64,000 nt of DNA, taken from contig NZ_CABPSL010000014.1 of the NCBI RefSeq assembly GCF_902459665.1, positions 87,553-151,552 on the forward strand. Direction: 5' to 3'. This document shows, piece by piece, positions 53,600 through 62,242 of the stretch (position 1 is its first letter; the number at the start of each line of letters is the position of its first letter). The position numbers and the translations under genes are program-made. Source of the DNA: Pandoraea cepalis (GTDB lineage: Bacteria > Pseudomonadota > Gammaproteobacteria > Burkholderiales > Burkholderiaceae). Under the pieces are notes generated by a model. The model was not told where the DNA came from and did not search any database. It saw nothing but the letters and a program-made list of their open reading frames with translations.

Positions 53600-54196
53600 A
53601 TGCTTGAATCGATTGCACTGGGTGCGGGGCTGTCTTGGGGCAGTGGCCTGCGGTTGTACCTGACGGTGTTCTGCGCGGGAATGGCTGCGCGTCTGGGCTG
53701 GTTGCATCTGCCGCCCTCGCTGGTGGTGCTGACGTCGACGTGGGTGATTGCCGCGGCCGGCGTGCTGGCGGCCATCGAGTTCTTCGCCGATAAAATTCCC
53801 TTTGTCGACAGTGCCTGGGACGCCGTCCACACGTTCATCCGCATTCCGGCCGGCATCGTGCTCGGCGCGGCGGCGCTGGGACAAATGGATCCGACCGTCA
53901 CGGTGCTGGCGGGGCTGGCGGGCGGTGCGTTGGCAGGCACGGCCCATCTGGCAAAAGCGGGTAGCCGGGCGCTGATCAACACGTCGCCGGAACCTTTCTC
54001 CAATGTCGCGGCCTCAGCCGGCGAAGATGTGTCGACGGTGGGCGGACTGGCGCTGGCGTTTTTCCTTCCCGCCGTTTTTCTCGTGATGTTATTGATCTTC
54101 GTCGTGCTGGCGTGGTGGTGGCTGCCCCGCGTGTGGCGAGGTTGGCGCTCATTGCTGGCGCGGGTCAAAGGATTGAAAAACGATGGGGTTCACTGA
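53600..54196 (+). CDS. DUF4126 membrane protein
   Basis: A 198-residue membrane protein with five to six predicted helices, of the DUF4126 family (GAGLSWGSGLRLYLTVFCAGMAARLG; FFADKIPFVDSAWDAVHTFIR is the typical conserved block). Function unknown. Start set at ATG 53600, preceded by GAGGT; the longer frame from 53483 adds an Arg-rich, non-family stretch. Its last 14 bases overlap the next gene, an FtsX-like permease. Confidence 0.82.
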   Translation: MLESIALGAGLSWGSGLRLYLTVFCAGMAARLGWLHLPPSLVVLTSTWVIAAAGVLAAIEFFADKIPFVDSAWDAVHTFIRIPAGIVLGAAALGQMDPTVTVLAGLAGGALAGTAHLAKAGSRALINTSPEPFSNVAASAGEDVSTVGGLALAFFLPAVFLVMLLIFVVLAWWWLPRVWRGWRSLLARVKGLKNDGVH

Positions 54197-56720
54197 CGTT
54201 GCCCGCCAGGCATGGCGGATGTTCCTGCGCGATTGGCGCGCAGGCGAGTTGCATCTGCTTCTCGTGGCGTTGTTGCTGGCGGTCGGTGCACTCTCCAGCG
54301 TGGGGTTTCTCTCGGATCGGATGCAGGGCGGGCTTGAACGCGACGCCCGTCAGATGCTCGCCGCCGACCTCGTCGTGCGCAGCGACGCCCCCCTGTCGCC
54401 GGCATTTGCGCGTCAGGCGCAGGCCGATGGGCTGGCCACCGCCGTCGTCGCCAACTTTCCCAGCATGGCCAGCGTCCCGAACGAACACGGGCAAGTCGGC
54501 GCGAGCCGTCTATCGTCGCTCAAGGCCGTGAGCGACGGCTATCCATTGCGCGGGCGAGTGCGCACCGCCCCCGATGCCGGCGCCGATACGCCGGATGCAC
54601 CCGCCGCGGCCATCCCCGCGCCAGGCACGGTGTGGGTCGACGCCGCGTTGCTCGATGCCCTGCACGTCAAGCCCGGCGAGTCCATTCGCGTGGGCAACCG
54701 CACGTTGCGCATCGCCGCCGTCATCACGCGAGAAATGGATCGCGGTTTCGGCTTCGGATCGCTGGCCCCACGCGTCATGATGCGCTTCGACGAATTGCCG
54801 TCGACGGGGCTGGTGCAGTTCGGCAGCCGGATCACCTACCGGCTGCTGGTGGCGGGCACGGACGCGCAGGTCGCCAGATTCGCCGCGTGGGCGCGGCCGG
54901 CCGCCGAACAGGCGCGCGGCGTGCATCTCGAATCGCTGGAGGAAGGACAGCCGCAGGTGCGCCAGACGCTCGATCGCGCCGAGCGTTTTCTCTCGCTGGT
55001 GGCCTTGCTCGCCGCCGTGCTGGCGGCGGTGGCGGTGGGCATCGCGTCGCGTCGGTACAGCGAGCGCCATCTCGATGCCTGCGCCGTCATGCGTTGCCTG
55101 GGCTTGTCGCGCCGCGCGTTGCGCGGGATGGTGACGCTTGAATTCATCGGGCTTGGCCTAATCGGTGGCGTATTGGGCATCGCGCTCGGCTACGCGGCGC
55201 ATTGGGTGCTGCTCGCCCAGTTGGGAGACGTGATCCCGGCGGGGTTGCCGGCGCCGACGTGGCGACCGGCGGTCGTCGGTCTGGCGAGTGCGCTGGTCAT
55301 GCTGCTCGGTTTCGCGTTGCCGCCGTTGCTGCCGCTCTCCGAAGTCGCGCCCCTGCATGTGTTGCGTCGCGATGTCGTGGGTGGGGCGCGCAGGCAAGGG
55401 TGGCGGGCGTATGGCGCGAGTGCGCTGGCCTTCGGCGCGCTGTTGCTGTTCGCGGCGCGAGACCTGCGTCTCGGGGCGATGGTGGCGGGCGGCTTCGCGG
55501 CGGGCGCGGTGGTGTTCGGCGTGCTCGCCTGGCTCGCCATCTGCGGGCTGGCCGCCTGGGCCAGGCGTCGCGGTGCGATGGGCGGCATCGGATGGCGCTA
55601 CGCCGTGGCGGGATTGCGTCGCCGCGGGCTCGGCAGTGCGTTGCAGGTGGTGGCGCTCGGGCTCGGGTTGATGGCGCTGTTGCTGCTTGCCGTCACGCGT
55701 AACGACCTGGTCGCGGGCTGGCGTCAGTCGAGCCCGCCCGACGCGCCGAACCGCTTCGTCATCGATATTCAGCCGGGGCAGGACGCGCCGGTGTTGGCTC
55801 AGTTGCGCGCGGCGGGACTGCCAAACGTGCAGCTCTCGCCAATGATTCGTGCGCGTTTGACGGCCATCAACGGCAAGCCGGTGACGGGCGATAGCTACAC
55901 GGAAGTGCGGGCGCGGCGACTTGCGGAGCGTGAGTTCAACCTGTCGTACACGGCGGTGCTGCCCGACGGCAATCGCGTGACGGCCGGACAGTGGTACGGC
56001 GATGCCTCGACACCCCAGGTCTCGATGGAAGAGGGCATCGCAAAGACGCTCGGGCTGGCCCTTGGCGACACGCTGCGCTTTGAAGTCGCGGGCCAGCACA
56101 TCGACGCGCCGATCACGAGTCTTCGCAAGCTGGACTGGGGATCGATGCGCGTGAATTTCTTCGTGGTGATGCCGCCCGCCGCGCTGCGTGATTTTCCGAT
56201 GACGTGGATCACGTCGTTCCATCTCGCGCCAAAGCAACAGGGCGTGGCCGATGCTCTGGTTCGCCAGTTCCCCAATGTGACGGTGATCGACACGGGCGCC
56301 TTGCTCGCGCAGATCCAGCAAATCCTGTCGCAAGTCATCGATGCCGTGCAAGCGCTCTTTGTCTTTACGCTCGCGGCGGGTGTGCTGGTGCTGTATGCGG
56401 CGCTTGCGGGCACGCGAGACGAGCGCATGCGCGAGAGCGGTATCTTGCGCGCGTTGGGGGCGTCGTCGCGGCAGCTTCGCGATGTGCATCTGGCGGAACT
56501 GGTGACCGTGGGCGCGTTGGCCGGGTTGCTGGCCGCGTTGGGCGCCGGCGCGCTCGGATGGGCGCTCGCACGCTACGTCTTCGAGTTCGCGCTGCACTTC
56601 AATCCATGGCTGCCCGCGCTGGGCGTCGGGGCGGGCGTGCTGTGCGCGCTGATCGGCGGATGGAGCGGTCTGCGGGCAGTCCTGCGTCAATCGGCGCTGC
56701 GCACGTTGCGCGAGGCCTGA
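54183..56720 (+). CDS. FtsX/YbbP-like ABC transporter permease
   Basis: An 845-residue permease of the LolC/YbbP (MacB-PCD plus FtsX) type. Helix 1 (residues about 18-38) precedes a large periplasmic domain, then FtsX domain 1 (about 265-400, LAAVLAAVAVGIASRRYSERHLDACAVMRCLG), a second helix group (about 415-530), a second periplasmic domain, and FtsX domain 2 (about 705-840, GVLVLYAALAGTRDERMRESGILRALGAS). The RYSERHLDACAVMRCLGLS loop contacts an ATPase. Normally a YbbA-like ATPase is adjacent; none is here. The start overlaps DUF4126 by 14 bases. Confidence 0.85.
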   Translation: MGFTDVARQAWRMFLRDWRAGELHLLLVALLLAVGALSSVGFLSDRMQGGLERDARQMLAADLVVRSDAPLSPAFARQAQADGLATAVVANFPSMASVPNEHGQVGASRLSSLKAVSDGYPLRGRVRTAPDAGADTPDAPAAAIPAPGTVWVDAALLDALHVKPGESIRVGNRTLRIAAVITREMDRGFGFGSLAPRVMMRFDELPSTGLVQFGSRITYRLLVAGTDAQVARFAAWARPAAEQARGVHLESLEEGQPQVRQTLDRAERFLSLVALLAAVLAAVAVGIASRRYSERHLDACAVMRCLGLSRRALRGMVTLEFIGLGLIGGVLGIALGYAAHWVLLAQLGDVIPAGLPAPTWRPAVVGLASALVMLLGFALPPLLPLSEVAPLHVLRRDVVGGARRQGWRAYGASALAFGALLLFAARDLRLGAMVAGGFAAGAVVFGVLAWLAICGLAAWARRRGAMGGIGWRYAVAGLRRRGLGSALQVVALGLGLMALLLLAVTRNDLVAGWRQSSPPDAPNRFVIDIQPGQDAPVLAQLRAAGLPNVQLSPMIRARLTAINGKPVTGDSYTEVRARRLAEREFNLSYTAVLPDGNRVTAGQWYGDASTPQVSMEEGIAKTLGLALGDTLRFEVAGQHIDAPITSLRKLDWGSMRVNFFVVMPPAALRDFPMTWITSFHLAPKQQGVADALVRQFPNVTVIDTGALLAQIQQILSQVIDAVQALFVFTLAAGVLVLYAALAGTRDERMRESGILRALGASSRQLRDVHLAELVTVGALAGLLAALGAGALGWALARYVFEFALHFNPWLPALGVGAGVLCALIGGWSGLRAVLRQSALRTLREA

Positions 56721-56799
56721 CGCCCGTCAGGGGAGGTGCGGCATCGTGCCGCTCGCGCACGCGTGGCAGACGCGATGGGCCTGGGGCACAATAGCGGGC

Positions 56800-57243
56800 A
56801 TGACGACCGAAAACACTCCGCAAACTCCGCAGACGGACGACGACGCGCAGGACGCTGCCGCGCAACCGACGGCCTTTACCCTGCTTGGCGGCGAGGATCG
56901 CGTGCGCGAACTCGTCGACCGCTTCTACGACCTGATGGACCTCGAGTCCGAGTTCGCGGGCATTCGTAGCCTGCACCCAGAGTCGCTTGGCGATTCGCGC
57001 GACAAGCTCTTCTGGTTCCTGTGCGGATGGCTGGGCGGGCCGAATCACTACATCGAACGGTTCGGCCATCCGATGTTGCGCGCCCGCCATCTGCCGTTCC
57101 CGATTGCCACGAGCGAGCGCGACCAATGGTTGCGCTGCATGGCGTGGGCCATGCAGGACATTGGCGTCGAAGCATCGCTACAGGAACGGCTGATGCAGGC
57201 GTTCCATGGCACGGCGGATTGGATGCGCAATCGGGCGGGTTGA
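56800..57243 (+). CDS. group II truncated hemoglobin
   Basis: A 147-residue trHb-O type globin. Seen: FTLLGGEDRVRELVDRFYDLM (helix A/B), SRDKLFWFLCGWLGGPNHYIERFGHP with the group II Trp-Gly-Gly-Pro feature, and the proximal His in HPMLRARHLPFPIA. It binds heme and oxygen or nitric oxide and may help manage reactive nitrogen or electron transfer. A hydrophilic 25-residue N-terminal tail precedes the fold. ATG 56800 is preferred over an earlier start that adds unrelated residues. Confidence 0.9.
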   Translation: MTTENTPQTPQTDDDAQDAAAQPTAFTLLGGEDRVRELVDRFYDLMDLESEFAGIRSLHPESLGDSRDKLFWFLCGWLGGPNHYIERFGHPMLRARHLPFPIATSERDQWLRCMAWAMQDIGVEASLQERLMQAFHGTADWMRNRAG

Positions 57244-57317
57244 GGCAACCGGCAACCGGTAGCACCTCGGCAGGCACCCTTTGCCCTCGTCGCGGCGACA
57301 GGGGCGATTGGGATGTG

Positions 57318-58238
57318 TCAGACGTTCGTGGCTCGATCGGGCAGGGCGGCACGGGCGTGCGACGACGGCGGGTCCGGATCGGGCGCGCCAGCGCGTTGCG
57401 TTGCCTGTCCAAATTCGGATGTGTCCGATCGGTATCGGCCTTCCTGTCCGAACGGGCTCTCATAATTCAACTGATGCTCGACGAGATCCAGCGATCGACG
57501 CGCCTCCATCGCCGTCATCCACTCGATCAGCCCTTCGGTGGCGATGCCCCCGAACGCACGATAAGCGGCAGCCGAAAACCCCATGCAGGATTGCAGCGAG
57601 TCGATGTCGAGCGTGTCGCCGGGCGGCGCTTCCGACGGGGCCGCAGACGGCGTTGGCCCGACACGGTTCGATAACTCGGCCATGGCGTGATGCTCACCGG
57701 CGATTCTGCCGGCCTGATTGAAGAACACCATCATCGAGGCGCCCAGCAAGGTCGTCTGGTATTTGGCCCCATACCGCTCGAGGTGTTTCGACCCCAGAAG
57801 GGCACCCGCCGAGGTCAGCCAGGCGGTGTTCTTGATGTCGGCCGTCGTCGTCGAGGGCGTGCAGTACTTGCCAATGGCGACCGTCAAATCCATCAGGCTG
57901 GACAGCGTCGCCAGGGACGCCGTTGCGAGCGTCACGTTGTGGGCGGTCGCCAAGGCACTGTCGTCGTAGATCTCCTTGATGTTGTTCAGGCTGGCCACGC
58001 TTAACGACGCCAGGCTGAGTCCGAAATTTCCCACGTGTTGCATCAAGGCGGTAAAGCGGCCAACGGTGGACGGCGACGGCCGTAGTCGATGCGGCGAGTG
58101 TGCGTCGTCTTGCATCGCGCCGAGGGCGATTCGCACTTCGCCCGCAAGCGATGCTTCGTTCGCCGCAGTGGCCGACGCGTTGACGGGGGCAGTCTGGGAG
58201 ACGTAGTGGGGCGTGGGCAGGGCGTCAAGTCTGGGCAT
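57318..58238 (-). CDS. putative secreted substrate, paralog B (helical, hydrophobic core)
   Basis: Not assignable by family. A 306-residue protein with a low-complexity, Ala/Thr-rich N-terminus (residues 1-60), a helical hydrophobic core (HVGNFGLSLASLSVASLNNI, ATASLATLSSLMDLTVAIG, YQTTLLGASMMVFFNQAG; residues about 68-195), and a polar, Pro/Ser-rich tail. No signal peptide, yet hydrophobic segments. The block IKNTAWLTSAGALLGSKHL aligns with IRDTNFFQTIGQWTGIDLL in the upstream paralog at 58966-59991. It starts 22 bases after a SycD-like chaperone gene, with CGGAG 10 bases before its ATG. Predicted type III secretion substrate or translocator. Confidence 0.6.
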   Translation of the reverse strand: MPRLDALPTPHYVSQTAPVNASATAANEASLAGEVRIALGAMQDDAHSPHRLRPSPSTVGRFTALMQHVGNFGLSLASLSVASLNNIKEIYDDSALATAHNVTLATASLATLSSLMDLTVAIGKYCTPSTTTADIKNTAWLTSAGALLGSKHLERYGAKYQTTLLGASMMVFFNQAGRIAGEHHAMAELSNRVGPTPSAAPSEAPPGDTLDIDSLQSCMGFSAAAYRAFGGIATEGLIEWMTAMEARRSLDLVEHQLNYESPFGQEGRYRSDTSEFGQATQRAGAPDPDPPSSHARAALPDRATNV

Positions 58239-58260
58239 GAATAGGCTCCGAGGGATGGGG

Positions 58261-58806
58261 TCAGGGGGCGTCGATCAGACGCGTCAGCTTGTCGTGTAGA
58301 TCAGAGGGGCGGCCGGTGCGACGCACCATGTCGAGCGCATCGCTTGCCATCTCGCGGGCGGTCTCGACATCGCCATTGCGCTGCATGCACACGGCGGCGA
58401 AATACAAGGGCTCGGGGTCGCCATAGTCCCGCGCAACCGCGATCATCAAGGGGGCGACGGCGTGTCGATAATCGCCGAGCTGACAAAGCACGTAGCCGAA
58501 TGCCTTGTGGGCATCCGTGCGTTCCGGGTAGGCGAGGCAGAGGTCGGCAAAGGCGCGTGCGGCACCGACGAAGTCGTTGGCCGCGCAGAGGGCATACGCA
58601 TGAGAGAAGGCTTGCGACGCGATCGGCGAATCGATCGACGATGTGGCCGGTGATGCGGTCGGCGACACGTTGGGTGAAACCGCGTCAGAGGCGCAACGCT
58701 GGGCGCCGTCGGTTCGTGGGGGGAAATGCGTTTGGCCGTTTGGCACCGTGCGGCTGGCCCGGACGTGGGTTTCACCGGCGGCGTGGGGGGCTGAATTTCG
58801 CTGCAT
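58261..58806 (-). CDS. SycD/LcrH-like TPR chaperone (copy B)
   Basis: A 181-residue protein. Residues 1-65 are polar and probably disordered (long for the family). Residues about 66-170 are three TPR repeats (AYALCAANDFVGAARAFADLCLAYPERTDAHKAFGYVLCQLGDYRHAVAPL in two helical pairs; DPEPLYFAAVCMQRNGDVETAREMA in the third). The pattern, with DPEP before the third repeat, is that of class II type III secretion chaperones (SycD, LcrH, IpgC). AGGAGG lies 11 bases before the ATG. It most likely binds the substrate encoded 22 bases downstream. Confidence 0.7.
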   Translation of the reverse strand: MQRNSAPHAAGETHVRASRTVPNGQTHFPPRTDGAQRCASDAVSPNVSPTASPATSSIDSPIASQAFSHAYALCAANDFVGAARAFADLCLAYPERTDAHKAFGYVLCQLGDYRHAVAPLMIAVARDYGDPEPLYFAAVCMQRNGDVETAREMASDALDMVRRTGRPSDLHDKLTRLIDAP

Positions 58807-58965
58807 GGAACGTCGTTCCTCCTAAGGGTTACGGCATGGATCCGGCTGCGGCACGCGCGCGCCTGCGGCGCGGCGGGGGGCGTGTACGCCCCGTTTGGTC
58901 CTGTCGGTGCGCGCGTGGCCGCGTTTCATCCTGGACTGCGCAGGCGCAGCCCATTGCGATGACGC

Positions 58966-59991
58966 TTACGGGCGCGAACCGACGTCAGGTGTGACGGTGT
59001 CCAGCGCATCGTGAAAGGCCTCGTTCGACAGATCGGAGACGACCGAATGCAAATCCGATTCGGCATCGAAGAACTCGTCGTCGACGCCGGTCGCGAGTGA
59101 CTGGATGTCCGCGTTGTCGCCCGGGATGGCCGGTGGCACCGGGATGGACGAGATGGACGCGAGCGCCGAGTCGTCCCGAGACAGTCTCGGGACGACGGTC
59201 ACCCCCTCAAGTTCGTAGTCGAGCTGCGGGCGGGGGGCCATGTGCACGTAGTCGCGTTCGCCGTCCAGCACGACGTAGTTCACGGTGGTCTCGGCCGCCG
59301 TGACCCTGTCCACGGACGCGCGCCGCTCACGGCCAGCGATGATCGTGCCGAGCACGCGGTTTTGTAGGAAATCGGTTGCGGTCGCCACCCCGTCGGCGAT
59401 GGCCGAACTCGCATCGTCAACGGCGGCGTCTTTCAGCCATGACGGCACCGGGATGCCCAGCGTCTCGAGCAACGGTGCGGCGCCATTGTGAACGGCGCCA
59501 AACACCAGCGGACCGTTGGTGATCGCCAAATTGACCACCCCGCCGTACTCCCGCAGCAGGTCGATGCCGGTCCACTGGCCGATGGTCTGGAAGAAGTTGG
59601 TGTCGCGAATCTCCGCGCCCGGGATGTCGTCAGGGCCGTGCCAGAACTTGCTGGCTGCGAGCATCAGGCTCGCGATTTCCGTGGATGCCGCGAGCACATG
59701 GAGGGGGATGTCGACGTATCCCTTCCAGTCGTCGTCCATCGTGGCGATCGCGAAGCCCAGTGCGGTGCTCTTTGCGATGGCGTTGACGACGTGTCCGATG
59801 AGGGCCGCGTTGCGCGCGCCGCGATGCGTTTGAATGGCGCTTTGAAACTGCTCCCAGCACCCTGCCATCAGGTCCTTCGGCGGCTCCGGCATCGCAATGT
59901 GTACTTGCGGGTTCGCGCCGACATTGCTGGCGTTCGAGAGGGACTGGAGGGGCGTCGGCAGAGGGGAAGACGAGGGCATACCTATCGTCAT
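58966..59991 (-). CDS. putative secreted substrate, paralog A (helical, hydrophobic core)
   Basis: A 341-residue protein without a signal peptide or recognised family. Pro/Ser-rich N-terminus (residues 1-35), then a helical hydrophobic core (HVVNAIAKSTALGFAIATM, IPLHVLAASTEIASLMLAAS, GGVVNLAITNGPLVFGAVH, residues about 67-175), SSAIADGVATATDFLQNRVL, and an acidic C-terminal tail (VDDEFFDAESDLHSVVSDLS). Same segment order as paralog B. It starts 26 bases after a SycD-like chaperone gene; GGGAG lies about 7 bases before the ATG. The architecture resembles translocator-like or hydrophobic type III effectors. Function unknown. Confidence 0.6.
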   Translation of the reverse strand: MTIGMPSSSPLPTPLQSLSNASNVGANPQVHIAMPEPPKDLMAGCWEQFQSAIQTHRGARNAALIGHVVNAIAKSTALGFAIATMDDDWKGYVDIPLHVLAASTEIASLMLAASKFWHGPDDIPGAEIRDTNFFQTIGQWTGIDLLREYGGVVNLAITNGPLVFGAVHNGAAPLLETLGIPVPSWLKDAAVDDASSAIADGVATATDFLQNRVLGTIIAGRERRASVDRVTAAETTVNYVVLDGERDYVHMAPRPQLDYELEGVTVVPRLSRDDSALASISSIPVPPAIPGDNADIQSLATGVDDEFFDAESDLHSVVSDLSNEAFHDALDTVTPDVGSRP

Positions 59992-60017
59992 GGGGGGCTC
60001 CCGGGAATGAATTGGCG

Positions 60018-60455
60018 TTAAATCGTGGCGAGAAAACGTTCGGCGCGCGCACCGATGTCGGCATGCGCCGCGTTCTGCCGAGAGGTCTCGAGCGCCTGTA
60101 TGGCGAGATCGCGAGCGAGCGCGCCATCGCCCAACTTCGCCAGGCAATGCGCGCAAATCAGTATCGGTTCGGGGTCGTCGGGTGTGAAAAGTGCCGCCGA
60201 GGTGAGCGGCACCAGCGCGAGCGCATAGTCTTCGCGCCCGAAATGCGCGTAGCCGATCAGCTTGTTCACGCTGACGTCCAGCGGAAGTTCCTTGAGCAGG
60301 GGATAGAGCACATGCAGTGCCCTTTCGTAATCGGCGGCGAGGTACGCGTCGCGTGCTTGCTGGTAGCGCTGGGGCGCGGTGTCGCCAGCGTCGGGCGGCA
60401 GACGCCCGGCGACATCGTGGCGGGGCAGCGAGGGGGGAGGGTGCGTGACATGCAT
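60018..60455 (-). CDS. SycD/LcrH-like TPR chaperone (copy A)
   Basis: A 145-residue TPR protein after a short Pro-rich N-terminus. Repeats: YQQARDAYLAADYERALHVL (about 31-50), VNKLIGYAHFGREDYALALV (about 64-83), DDPEPILICAHCLAKLGDGALARDLAIQAL (about 95-125). The DPEP turn and spacing match class II type III secretion chaperones and the copy B gene. First gene of the four-gene minus-strand set. Its ATG at 60455 lacks a good ribosome site, so a slightly different start is possible; a much longer frame upstream shows no family features. Confidence 0.68.
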   Translation of the reverse strand: MHVTHPPPSLPRHDVAGRLPPDAGDTAPQRYQQARDAYLAADYERALHVLYPLLKELPLDVSVNKLIGYAHFGREDYALALVPLTSAALFTPDDPEPILICAHCLAKLGDGALARDLAIQALETSRQNAAHADIGARAERFLATI

Positions 60456-60824
60456 GAGAGGATGGGGGCCGGTTGACAACGTTTCGGATTTTTCCAGGCG
60501 CCATGGGTGGGGCGCCTGGGCGGATCCTACGGTTGACGCGGTATCCGTCTCTTTCGATTCGAGGACAAAGCTGTCGTCCGATCGCTCGGTGGGCGCGCAT
60601 TGGGAAAAGCATGGCGTCCCGTACGCCGCGTATGCCCAATTCGACGGTGTTGGGCCGATGCCGCGAAACCTTCGCCCGGCGGGCAGTGTCGGCGTCTCGC
60701 TGTTTCGGCGGAGACCTTGCCGCAAGTGGCGTACCGACCGTACTGGCGTTGCGGCGCCGGATTGTCCCTTGTCACTCAGGCCCGGTTCGCGCGACCATGG
60801 CGGATCACCTATGGAGACGCCCCA
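60456..60824. other. 369-base divergent intergenic region
   Basis: Between the chaperone-substrate gene set and the frameshifted alanyl-tRNA editing gene. No gene recognised, and I could not find a clear hrpII or PIP-type box (TTCG direct repeats at fixed spacing). Confidence 0.4.
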
Positions 60825-61555
60825 ATGACCACCGAAGCCCTTTTTCGGCAGGACGCCTATCTGCGCCAGTGCGAGGCGCGCATCACGCATATCGACGAGA
60901 CCGGCATCAGGCTCGATCGCACCGTCTTCTATCCGCTGGGCGGGGACAAGCGGGCGATGCCGGTGAGTTGGTGCTGGTGGACGGCACTCGCCTCGCCATT
61001 GCCGACACGCGCAAGTCAAAACACGAGGGCGCGACGCCCGACGATGCGGTCCATGTGCCCGGCGAGGGCCAGCACGATGTGCTGGCGCGACTCTCGGTCG
61101 GCGATATCGTGCAGGCGGAGATCGACTGGGCGCGACGCTTTCGTCACATGCGCTTTCACACGGCGTCGCATCTGATGTGTGCGGTGTTGCCGCATCCGGT
61201 GGATGGGTGCAGCATCACCACGGAGTACGCTCGGCTCGATTTCGTGACGAACGAGCCGATCGAGCGAGAGACCGTTGAAGCCGGGTTGGCGGCGCTCGTG
61301 GCGGCTGCACGGCCGGTGGCTATCGACAGCATCAGCGACGACGAGATGGCGGCGCGTCCCGAACTGGTGCGCACCATGAGCGTGAAGCCGCCGGTGGGCC
61401 TGGGACGCGTGCGTCTGGTGCGTATCGAGGGTATCGATTTGCAGCCGTGCGGTGGCACGCACGTGGCCAATACGGCGGAAATCGGCGCGCTGCGCGTGGC
61501 CAAGATCGAGAAGAAGACGTCACGCACGCGCCGCGTGGTATTGGCCTTTGCGTGA
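60825..61555 (+). pseudogene. alanyl-tRNA editing protein (AlaX-type), frameshifted
   Basis: Two frames join to make one protein. The first, from ATG 60825, reads MTTEALFRQDAYLRQCEARI... to FYPLGGDKRAM; the second continues AGDAGELVLVDGTRLAIADT through the zinc site HTASH and CGGTHV to the stop at 61555. Restoring one G in the run at 60942-60945 would give FYPLGGGQAGDAGE, the family motif. The enzyme hydrolyses Ser/Gly-tRNA(Ala). Either a real pseudogene or a homopolymer sequencing error; the rest of the gene is undamaged. Confidence 0.8.
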
Positions 61556-61610
61556 GTCTGGCATCATGCGAGCCATCCTTCTCACGCGCGCTCACCTTTC
61601 AGGATGATCG

Positions 61611-62222
61611 ATGACGACACCCGCTGGAGCACGCTCTTCGCAAGTACCCCCGTGGCAAACGGTGCTCGATTTCTGGTTCGGCCGTCCGGACGCTCCCGAG
61701 TACGGGATGGCGCGGCCCGAATGGTTCCGGAAGTCGGACGCGTACGACGCGTCTATCCGTACCCACTTCGGCGTGTTGCACGCGCAGGCGCTCGGCGGAG
61801 AACTCGATGACTGGGCGCAGACGCCGCTCGGGGCGTGCGCGCTGATCGTGGTGCTCGACCAGTTCTCGCGCAATCTCTTTCGGGGGCACGCGAAGGCCTT
61901 TGCGGGCGACGCACGGGCGTTGGCCGTGGCGCGGCGCCTGGTCGAGGCGGGCGACGATCAGCGCCTGCCGACACCACAGCATCGTGTTTTCGTCTATCTG
62001 CCGTTCGAACACGACGAATCGCTGGAGAGCCAGCACCTTTCGCTGGCCCTGTACGAACCCTTGGCGAAGGCGTTCGGGCTGGTCGATAACCTCGATTACG
62101 CGCGCAAGCATGCGATCGTCATCGAGCGTTTTGGGCGATACCCCCACCGCAACCAGGCCTTGGGACGGACATCGACGCCAGAGGAAATCGCATTTCTGAA
62201 GACGCCGGGATCGTCGTTCTGA
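61611..62222 (+). CDS. DUF924 family protein
   Basis: A 203-residue cytosolic, helical protein of the DUF924 family. Landmarks: VLDFWFGRPDAPEYG, WFRKSDAYDASIRTHFG, the strongly conserved LDQFSRNLFRGHAKAFAGD near residue 85, VYLPFEHDESLESQ and FGRYPHRNQALGR near the C-terminus. Biochemical role unknown. It has AGGATGATCG before the ATG, and its stop is close to the convergent DUF2062 gene. Confidence 0.9.
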   Translation: MTTPAGARSSQVPPWQTVLDFWFGRPDAPEYGMARPEWFRKSDAYDASIRTHFGVLHAQALGGELDDWAQTPLGACALIVVLDQFSRNLFRGHAKAFAGDARALAVARRLVEAGDDQRLPTPQHRVFVYLPFEHDESLESQHLSLALYEPLAKAFGLVDNLDYARKHAIVIERFGRYPHRNQALGRTSTPEEIAFLKTPGSSF

Positions 62223-62242
62223 CGACGGAAATGACGTGGCGC

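Noticed and set aside
58877..58892. GGGGCG-TGTA-CGCCCC hairpin between the two chaperone-substrate pairs
   Set aside because: Only 6 bases of stem and no T-run in the direction of transcription; could be chance in such GC-rich DNA.
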